Assembly: GCA_029559035.1 (NCBI GenBank)
Contig: JAKQCT010000032.1
Coordinates: 1-64,000 of the forward strand
DNA from: Acidobacteriota bacterium
Lineage (GTDB): Bacteria > Acidobacteriota > UBA4820
Length of the DNA: 64,000 bases
Reading direction: 5' to 3'
Part shown: one piece after another, positions 58,647 through 64,000 of the stretch
Layout of the letters: the number at the start of each line of letters is the position of its first letter
Position numbering within the stretch: position 1 is the first letter of the stretch
The notes under the pieces: model-generated
Told to the model about the DNA's origin: nothing
The model's input: only the letters and a program-made list of their open reading frames with translations
Database searches by the model: none
Made by a program: the position numbers and the translations under genes

Positions 58647-60017
58647 TCAGGAGACCAGCGAAGGGTGCTTCTTTTCTCCTGCCGGGTAATCGCCCCTGAA
58701 ACAGGCGTAACAGTAATCGTCGGGATTTGAGACTGTTCCCCTGAGATCTTCGATGGTCAGGTATTTTAGGGTATCCGCGCCAATGAAAGCCCTGATGTCC
58801 TCGATCTCCATCTTCGAAGCGATAAGCTTTTCCCTGTTGGGGGTATCAACGCCGTAATAACACGAATACCTTATGGGAGGCGAGCCTATCCTCAGGTGGA
58901 CTTCGAGGGCGCCGTTCTCCCTCAGCATGCGGATCAGCTTCTTGATCGTCGTTCCCCTGACGATCGAATCGTCGACGATCACAAGCTTCTTCCCCGCGAT
59001 GAAGCCCGGCAGGGGGTTGAACTTGAACCTCACCCCTTCGTCCCTCGTGATCTGGTCCGGGGCTATGAATGTCCTCCCGACGTAGTGGTTCCGCACAAGG
59101 CCGAGCGCGAACGGTATCCCGCTCCTGTTGGCGTACCCGAGGGCGATGTAGTTCGAGGAGTCGGGGACCGCGATCACGTGGTCAGCCTTCACGTCGTCGC
59201 CCGAAGCGAGCGCTTCCCCTATCTTTCTTCTCACCTCGAACACCTTTTCGCCGAAAATGACGCTGTCGGGCCTGGAAAAATATATGTGCTCGAAAATGCA
59301 GTGCCGGGCTGGTTTCTCGACCCTGCGCGGGTAGGTCATAGAACCGTCCGGCCCCCACCTGAAGATAGAACCGGCGGGGATCTCGCCCTTGTAGGGGATC
59401 CTCAGGATGTCGAGGGCCACGCTCTCGCTGGCGATAGCCGCGACTCCATCCTTATCGCCGTAGCACATCGGCCGGAACGCCCACGGGTCCCTGAAGGCGT
59501 AGAGCTCCTCATCCGTCATCAGTACGGCGGAGAAAGCTCCGAGCGCCTTTTCCATCAGCAGGTACATAGCCTCCACCAGGCCTTTGTTCCGTCGGAAGGC
59601 AACCATGCCGACGAACTTCGCCATGACCTCCGCGTCGTTGTCGCCTTCGAGTGCGAACCCTTCCTTCTCAATTTCTTCAATGAGTTCGGGAAGGTTGGTG
59701 ATGTCCCCGTTCGAGGCGAGGGCGAATATCGGTTTTCCGTCCATGGAAAATATGTGCGGCTGGCAGTTGCAGAGGCTTACCGGCCCCTGAGTCGGATACC
59801 TGACGTGCCCGATCGCCATGGAGCCGGGCAGGCTTTTCAGCTTCTCCTGGGAGAAAGTGTCCTTGACGAGGCCCAAGCCGAAATGGCTGTGAAGCCCCTC
59901 TTTGTCCCAGGATACGATCCCGGCGGAATCCTGCCCCCTGTGCTGCTCGGCGAACAGCGCCTCGGCGACACCGAAGGAAGCGTTCTCTTTTTTGAAAATA
60001 CCGGCGATACCGCACAT
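58647..60017 (-). CDS. purF: Amidophosphoribosyltransferase
   Basis: A 456-residue enzyme for the first step of purine synthesis (PRPP plus glutamine). Seen: Met-Cys at the N-terminus, so Cys2 is the Ntn glutaminase nucleophile with no propeptide; EQHRGQDSAGI; GHVRYPTQG; and the PRPP loop KLVIVDDSIVRGTT. Four Cys suited to a [4Fe-4S] cluster are present (ARHCIFEH, YSCYYG, YCYACF), as in the B. subtilis type, which implies oxygen sensitivity. GGAGG precedes the ATG. Its promoter has been entered by a MITE. Confidence 0.95.
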   Translation of the reverse strand: MCGIAGIFKKENASFGVAEALFAEQHRGQDSAGIVSWDKEGLHSHFGLGLVKDTFSQEKLKSLPGSMAIGHVRYPTQGPVSLCNCQPHIFSMDGKPIFALASNGDITNLPELIEEIEKEGFALEGDNDAEVMAKFVGMVAFRRNKGLVEAMYLLMEKALGAFSAVLMTDEELYAFRDPWAFRPMCYGDKDGVAAIASESVALDILRIPYKGEIPAGSIFRWGPDGSMTYPRRVEKPARHCIFEHIYFSRPDSVIFGEKVFEVRRKIGEALASGDDVKADHVIAVPDSSNYIALGYANRSGIPFALGLVRNHYVGRTFIAPDQITRDEGVRFKFNPLPGFIAGKKLVIVDDSIVRGTTIKKLIRMLRENGALEVHLRIGSPPIRYSCYYGVDTPNREKLIASKMEIEDIRAFIGADTLKYLTIEDLRGTVSNPDDYCYACFRGDYPAGEKKHPSLVS

Positions 60018-60048
60018 TCCACGGCCTCCACGGAAAAAGAAGCTTTGG

Positions 60049-60054
60049 ATTATA
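60049..60054 (-). promoter_or_regulatory. -10 element of the purF promoter
   Basis: Minus-strand TATAAT at 60054-60049. The matching -35 (about 60077-60072 with 17-base spacing) falls inside the left terminal repeat of the MITE and reads GGATAG, a poor match. Confidence 0.5.
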
Positions 60055-60067
60055 GCACAAAAACCTA

Positions 60068-60337
60068 GAGCCTATCCGGAAATAAGACATAGCCGCGACG
60101 GTTGCTGTCGGATGTGCATGGCGAGGAAGCGAACGAAGGCCGATGTCTGGCGCATCGGATGAGCGAGCTGACAAAGCCGGGTGCGCTGGCAGCCCCGTCC
60201 CGAAGGGCGCGGACGGCGGGCTTCGCATAACTGTGTTGTCCTCCTTTGAAAGGCAGACCAGCCTTACTTCAGTCGGCCGCCTTGTTCTGCTCGCCCGGCG
60301 TCTAGCGCGCGACTGTGTCCTATTTCCGGATAGGCTC
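60068..60337. mobile_element. MITE-like element, 270 bp, 22-bp terminal inverted repeats
   Basis: GAGCCTATCCGGAAATAAGACA (60068-60089; start quoted, 22 bases) pairs with its inverted copy at 60316-60337 with a single mismatch. The element carries no open frame for a transposase. Its interior is GC-rich with short self-complementary pieces. Flanks are CTA on the left and TTA on the right, so a short TA-containing target duplication is possible but imperfect. The ends look like those of IS5/IS427-type or similar DDE elements, an unproven guess. It fills nearly the whole 330-base gap between purF and the hydrolase gene. Confidence 0.75.
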
Positions 60338-60347
60338 TTAATCCGGA

Positions 60348-61094
60348 TTAACTCCGGCACAAGCGGGACGGGCAGCCGGCAGGGCCAACTTTGAGAGGGT
60401 CCACCAGCACCTCCCCGCGGAAAGGAAGGTCGATCTCGTAAAGCGAGTCGTCAATAGCGGGCGCTTCGTTCCCGAGAGGGTCGAACAGGTAATTGCCCGC
60501 CCCGGAGAACTTCTCCCCGCCGAGGTCTGCCGACGAGACGCAGCAGCCGGCTACATGGATGGCGTTTTCGATGGCCCTGGCTCTGAGCAGCGTTCTCCAT
60601 GTTCCGTTTCTGCGCCACGGCCACCAGGCGGGAACCAGGAGGAGCCCGATCTTCTGCTCCATCCTCAGCACCCTCGAAGCTTCGGGAAACCTTATGTCGT
60701 TGCAGACCACGACTCCGACCCTTCCGAACGGAGTTTCCGCGGCGGAGTAATGATCTCCTCTTTCCCACAGTCTATCCTCCCCGTTGGGAAGGAATAGGTT
60801 GACCTTGTCGTAGCTGAGGACCTCCTTTCCTCCGCGCCACATCAGCGCCCTGTTCCTGTTTTCCTCGGATATGGTACCGAAAAGGATGAGCTTTTCGGGG
60901 TTGTCTCCCGACAGTTCCGAAAAGCATCTTCTGGCCTCTTCCGGCTCTACGATCCCCGAGTAACCTGTCAGGAACAGCTCGGGAAACACGACCGCATCAG
61001 CACCGGCGGAAAAGGCTCTTTCCAATTCCTCGCGGGTTCTCCGCAAGTTGTCCTGCGGCCTGCCTGTCACCCATCTGGAAAGCCATATTTTCAT
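60348..61094 (-). CDS. Carbon-nitrogen hydrolase (nitrilase superfamily)
   Basis: A 248-residue cytosolic hydrolase with the Glu-Lys-Cys triad: Glu39 in FPELFLTGY, Lys97 in YDKVNLF, Cys131 in VVCNDIRFPE. Closest in style to omega-amidase/YafV-type or beta-ureidopropionase-like branches, but the substrate is not readable. Start overlaps the permease stop by ATGA, so the two are co-translated. A link to purine or pyrimidine breakdown through the permease is inference. The stop codon lies 11 bases from the MITE end. Confidence 0.88.
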   Translation of the reverse strand: MKIWLSRWVTGRPQDNLRRTREELERAFSAGADAVVFPELFLTGYSGIVEPEEARRCFSELSGDNPEKLILFGTISEENRNRALMWRGGKEVLSYDKVNLFLPNGEDRLWERGDHYSAAETPFGRVGVVVCNDIRFPEASRVLRMEQKIGLLLVPAWWPWRRNGTWRTLLRARAIENAIHVAGCCVSSADLGGEKFSGAGNYLFDPLGNEAPAIDDSLYEIDLPFRGEVLVDPLKVGPAGCPSRLCRS

Positions 61095-62647
61095 TCTGCC
61101 TCCTTCTCAGGCCTGGTAAGCCATTTTGCAGAGACAAAGATCAGCCCCATCGCCAGGTACGCGATGAAGAACCGGTAATGCGGCGAAAGATTCATAACGG
61201 TATCCGACTGCTGAACGGAATAATTGTGCATCAGGCCCGTCAGGCATATGGCCGCGCCTATGAAGGATGACGCTCCTGCTTTCGCGAACTTCCTTTCTAT
61301 TACAAAGACGGTGATAGCCGAAAGGATCATCGCGCTGAATATGAACCCCTGTTCCAGCGCGAACGCGCCTTCGATCCAGGTATCGGAAGAGTGGAACATC
61401 TCGATCATCTTGTCAGAGAACGGGTTCGAGGCTGTCCCCGCCCCGCCTGCCCTGAGGCCGGTCTTGGCCATCATAGCCCCCCAGGCGGCGAGCGAAGGCA
61501 GGAGCCCTACGACGACGGCGGGAGCGTGCGCCCTTGGAGTCGCGGAGAAAGCCTGCGCCGAGATCACGATCCCAATCCAGAGGACGATCGCCATTCCCGC
61601 GTCGACAGGCACCGCCCACGCTATCGCAGAGAAGGTCCCGGAGAAGCACACGGCCGTGAAGAAGACCCCGTTGAGTACGGAATATCCCGCGCGGGCTCCC
61701 AGCGCCTTCCAGCCTGGATGGCCGATGTAAAGAGTGGTCGGGAAACAGGACCCAAAAAAGGCGGCCGCAAGTGTACCCAGGCCGTTCACCGCAAGCGAAG
61801 GGGCTGTCGGGTAAGAGTCTCCGGCGGCTTCCGCGGATTCTATGTTCTGCAGGGACCCAATCAGGTTGAAAAGGCCCATCGGGATGATCACCGACAGGTA
61901 AGGCAAAATATATTCTCCCGAGAATGCCTCCAGGATCCCGGAAACAGCGGGGACGGGAAAATAGAGCCCGGGAGCCAGAGTAGCCGCCCCCTGTGGAGCT
62001 ATCCCGGTAAGCCAGGAAAGCAAAGCGCCTACCGAAACGGCGACGAGCCCTCCCGGAAGGCCCAAAAGGAACTTCACTCTACCGAAATAGGTCAGGAGTA
62101 TGATGGCAAGGGTGACCAGACCGACCAGAGGATGTGCGAAGGTCCTCAGCAAAAACCCGATGGAAATGAATCCGAGCGCTATGCCCGAAAGTGTCGAAAG
62201 AAGGGCGGCCCTCGGAGTGGCCCTCCGCACTCTCTCTGCTACGAACGCGCCGGCAAATTCTATGAGTCCCGAACCTATGCACGCGACAAGGCCGGCCTTC
62301 CACGCCGCCATGTAAGGCTGTGGCAGGCCGGCAGCTTCGGCGGAAAGCTTCGCGGGAAGCATGACAAGAAAGACATAGCCGAAAAGCGATACGGTGTTGA
62401 TACCGTAGGGAAGCGCGCAGTGGTCCTTCCTGCCCGTCTTTTCCGCGAGCTTCTTCGCCTGCCAAGAATAATAGAGGTTGCCGAAGATAAGCGAAACCGC
62501 CACTCCCGGAAGGACGCGGCTGTAGACGAAAGCCCTCGGGAATCCAAGCACGCCTGTCATGAGGGCCTCGATGAGCAGCACCTGCACAAGGTTGTCGAGC
62601 GCCAGCCCGAAGAACCCGTCTATGTCGCCTTTCACGAAAAGCTTCAT
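61091..62647 (-). CDS. NCS2/AzgA-like purine/pyrimidine permease
   Basis: A 518-residue polytopic membrane protein with about 12-14 helices. Family-type text: GDIDGFFGLALDNLVQ at the N-terminus, FNLIGSLQNIESAEAAGD in the middle (acidic transport motif region), and GLGTLAAAFFGSCFPTTLYIGHPGWKALGARAGYS. This layout matches the nucleobase-cation symporter-2 family in its AzgA-like (COG2252) branch, which imports adenine, guanine or hypoxanthine, though exact specificity is unknown. It heads a two-gene unit with the hydrolase. purF lies beyond the MITE, so purine supply genes cluster here. Confidence 0.82.
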   Translation of the reverse strand: MKLFVKGDIDGFFGLALDNLVQVLLIEALMTGVLGFPRAFVYSRVLPGVAVSLIFGNLYYSWQAKKLAEKTGRKDHCALPYGINTVSLFGYVFLVMLPAKLSAEAAGLPQPYMAAWKAGLVACIGSGLIEFAGAFVAERVRRATPRAALLSTLSGIALGFISIGFLLRTFAHPLVGLVTLAIILLTYFGRVKFLLGLPGGLVAVSVGALLSWLTGIAPQGAATLAPGLYFPVPAVSGILEAFSGEYILPYLSVIIPMGLFNLIGSLQNIESAEAAGDSYPTAPSLAVNGLGTLAAAFFGSCFPTTLYIGHPGWKALGARAGYSVLNGVFFTAVCFSGTFSAIAWAVPVDAGMAIVLWIGIVISAQAFSATPRAHAPAVVVGLLPSLAAWGAMMAKTGLRAGGAGTASNPFSDKMIEMFHSSDTWIEGAFALEQGFIFSAMILSAITVFVIERKFAKAGASSFIGAAICLTGLMHNYSVQQSDTVMNLSPHYRFFIAYLAMGLIFVSAKWLTRPEKEAE

Positions 62648-62737
62648 CCGGCATCCGTCCAGAACATGATTTTATAACATGAATGGCCGGGATGCGAACA
62701 CATCCCCTGATTACCGTGTCTCCTTCAACACATCCGA

Positions 62738-62766
62738 TTGACAGGATTTCCGATGTCATATAAAAT
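62738..62766 (+). promoter_or_regulatory. Promoter of the zinc-ribbon gene
   Basis: TTGACA at 62738-62743, 17 bases, TAAAAT at 62761-62766 (or TATAAA at 62759-62764 with a 15-base spacer). Confidence 0.6.
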
Positions 62767-62797
62767 AACGACTACTGTTTGAGCAGTGGAGGTTTGC

Positions 62798-63424
62798 ATG
62801 ATCCAGGATTTTACTTGCCCGTCTTGCGGAAACAAATTTTCACTTCCCGCGGAAAAGATCGCGCCGCAGGGTTCCCGCGGCAAATGCAACGGATGCTCTA
62901 AATCCCTGATGGTGTTCCGCGACGGGCACGCCGTCGTCGCGGAATCCGACAAACCCCAGGCGGTACCGCAGGTCAGTCGTGAGGACCAGGACCCCCCGAT
63001 CTGGCAGGTCCGCCTCAAGGAGATGCAGGTCACGCTCAAGACCCCCTTCAGGCTGGCCGACATCAGGAACATGATACTGGAAGGAAAACTGACCCTGGAG
63101 GACGAGGCGGCAATCCAGGGCGCAGGTTGGCTCCCCCTGAAGGCATATGACGCCATGGACCCGTTCTGGGCGGAGAAAGCTATTAAGGAAAGAGAGGAAT
63201 TCGGCGATCTCGACCATTGCGTCAACCATCCATCGAGCCCTTCAAAATGGCGCTGCCCCAAATGCCTGAAGTTCTTCTGCGAACAGTGCGTCGAGAACAA
63301 GCCCTACGTGGAAGGGGGAGAACCACACTATGTCTGCAAGACCTGCGACATGGACCTCATGCCGCTCAAGAGAAAAGGTTTCGGGCTGGGTTCGATAATC
63401 GGTTCCATCAAAGGCAAAAAATAA
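62798..63424 (+). CDS. MJ0042-type zinc ribbon protein with C-terminal treble-clef-like region
   Basis: A 208-residue cytosolic protein. An N-terminal zinc ribbon of the MJ0042/zinc_ribbon_5 type (CPSCGNKF at residues about 7-14, CNGCSKSL at about 32-39), a middle domain (about 65-125) resembling GYF-like/DUF4339 text (MILEGKLTLEDEAAIQGAGWLPLK), and a C-terminal B-box-like Cys/His cluster (CVNHPSSPSKWRCPKCLKFFCEQCV, then CKTCDMDL). GGAGG five bases before the ATG at 62798 decides the start over GTG 62786. Function unknown. Delta-proteobacterial and acidobacterial genomes have many such proteins. Confidence 0.75.
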   Translation: MIQDFTCPSCGNKFSLPAEKIAPQGSRGKCNGCSKSLMVFRDGHAVVAESDKPQAVPQVSREDQDPPIWQVRLKEMQVTLKTPFRLADIRNMILEGKLTLEDEAAIQGAGWLPLKAYDAMDPFWAEKAIKEREEFGDLDHCVNHPSSPSKWRCPKCLKFFCEQCVENKPYVEGGEPHYVCKTCDMDLMPLKRKGFGLGSIIGSIKGKK

Positions 63425-63454
63425 TCGATCTTTGCAAGATCGTGATCGAAAAAC

Positions 63455-63482
63455 GAAAGGGGCCGGTTTTCCGGCCCCTTTC
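63455..63482. terminator. Bidirectional terminator between converging genes
   Basis: GAAAGGGGCCGG, TTTT loop, CCGGCCCCTTTC (12-bp stem). Read on the minus strand it is followed by GTTTTTCG and serves the right-edge gene. On the plus strand the T-run is only CCTTTC, so termination there is weaker. Confidence 0.8.
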
Positions 63483-63504
63483 AAAGAAGTTCTATCTGAT
63501 CCGT

Positions 63505-64000
63505 TCAGTCGCCGCCGCAGTTTGTAACCGGAAGATTCCTGGTCACGACTCCATCGCCCGCAGGCCCGAGATACTCATCGGGGTCTTCGCAGTCGTAACC
63601 CTGGACGATATAGTAGAAGCATCTTCCCGCGACGCCCTGAGAGTCATCCTCGGTCGCGTCGAAAACAAAACCTGTCGCTCCGGTCGAGATCCCGAATCCG
63701 CGGCTTCCTATGCAACCGAAGCTGTAAGTGGAAAGATCCGCATTCAAAGCGCGCACCACCCTGTAATAATCTGCTCCGGCAATATCCGCCCATTTAAATC
63801 CCGTCTTGTCCGTGTTTACAGTTTCTACAACGGGATCCGAAGGCGCGGTACAAGCCACGCAAAGGTCCGCCGCGGCCAGCGAACCTGAATCGGCGTAGCA
63901 GGCTCCGTTGTATGTCCTGACGGCATAGCTATGGGACGCACTGTCACCCGGATCATGAAGGTAAGGACTCGTTATATTGGTGGCCACCTGTGAGCCATCT
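63505..64000 (-). CDS. 3' end of a large secreted protein (truncated by window edge)
   Basis: About 165 C-terminal residues; the gene continues beyond the right edge. The last 115 residues are an FN3-like domain with conserved Cys (VETVNTDKTGFKW, ADYYRVVRA, GFGISTGATGFVFDATEDDS, GRCFYYIVQGYDCEDPD). It aligns almost end to end with the C-terminus of the 1114-residue protein at 21447-24791, and the preceding segment (ITSPYLHDPGDSASHSYAVRTYNGACYADS) also matches there. A paralogous surface protein is likely. Confidence 0.8.
   Translation of the reverse strand, partial: DGSQVATNITSPYLHDPGDSASHSYAVRTYNGACYADSGSLAAADLCVACTAPSDPVVETVNTDKTGFKWADIAGADYYRVVRALNADLSTYSFGCIGSRGFGISTGATGFVFDATEDDSQGVAGRCFYYIVQGYDCEDPDEYLGPAGDGVVTRNLPVTNCGGD

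Noticed and set aside
61391-62677. 428-codon frame antisense to the NCS2 permease
   Set aside because: Arginine/glycine-rich text without hydrophobic or motif content; typical antisense shadow.

Overview
The window reads as a chromosomal segment of a free-living, Gram-negative-type (diderm) bacterium. Coding density is high, strong GGAGG-type ribosome binding sites are common, 4-base stop/start overlaps (ATGA, GTGA) are frequent, and several promoters are close to the sigma-70 consensus. An OmpA-family protein, a lipoprotein signal, meso-DAP-type peptidoglycan genes and many large secreted beta-rich proteins support a diderm envelope. Tandem DUF507, a DUF4388/PATAN protein and M36-like secreted proteases would fit an Acidobacteriota/Aminicenantes-like or deltaproteobacterial-grade lineage. 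That placement is a low-confidence inference, because no rRNA gene is present.

Layout. 1-5.9 kb: ddl, a DUF4388 protein, anmK overlapping a peptide-binding lipoprotein, and a small membrane protein. 6-13.1 kb: a macromolecular-synthesis operon in the order rpsU-mutS2-dnaG-rpoD, followed by a secreted TPR protein. 13.1-17.2 kb: tRNA with CAT anticodon, a coiled-coil zinc-ribbon protein, tandem DUF507, a CoA-disulfide-reductase-like flavoenzyme, and an OmpA protein with its own promoter and terminator. 17.2-21.4 kb (minus): eno-ftsB-comF-secreted transglutaminase. 21.4-29.8 kb (minus): two giant secreted proteins, a BNR-like propeller protein and an M36-like metalloprotease with five Cna-B/SdrD-like repeats. 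30.1-32.9 kb (minus): an EF-G-like GTPase and a J-like membrane protein without HPD.

33.0-47.6 kb: a complete-looking dcw cell-division and wall cluster, mraZ-rsmH-ftsL-ftsI-murE-murF-murD-ftsW-murC-murB-ftsQ-ftsA-ftsZ. It is driven by a perfect-consensus promoter with a MraZ-type operator, and it lacks both mraY and murG. 47.5-51.5 kb: a candidate small RNA, queG, tRNA-Gln-prs, and a PQQ-like propeller protein. 51.8-55.3 kb: TPR protein, acpS and an ArnT/PMT-like glycosyltransferase. 55.3-58.5 kb: a secreted protein split by an apparent frameshift, downstream of a CRP/FNR-like palindrome. 58.6-62.6 kb: purF with a 270-bp MITE in its promoter, a nitrilase-family hydrolase and an NCS2 permease. 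62.8-64 kb: a zinc-ribbon protein and the 3' end of another secreted protein. Its tail domain matches that of the 21.4-kb gene.

How the genes work together. Cell-wall precursor synthesis and division dominate (ddl, anmK, mur and fts genes, ftsB). Nucleotide supply (prs, purF, permease) and replication/transcription (dnaG, rpoD, rpsU) make up much of the rest. Between these core genes sit six large exported proteins built from shared mobile domains. They are the accessory, least described part of the window. No CRISPR array, prophage, toxin-antitoxin or defence system was seen.
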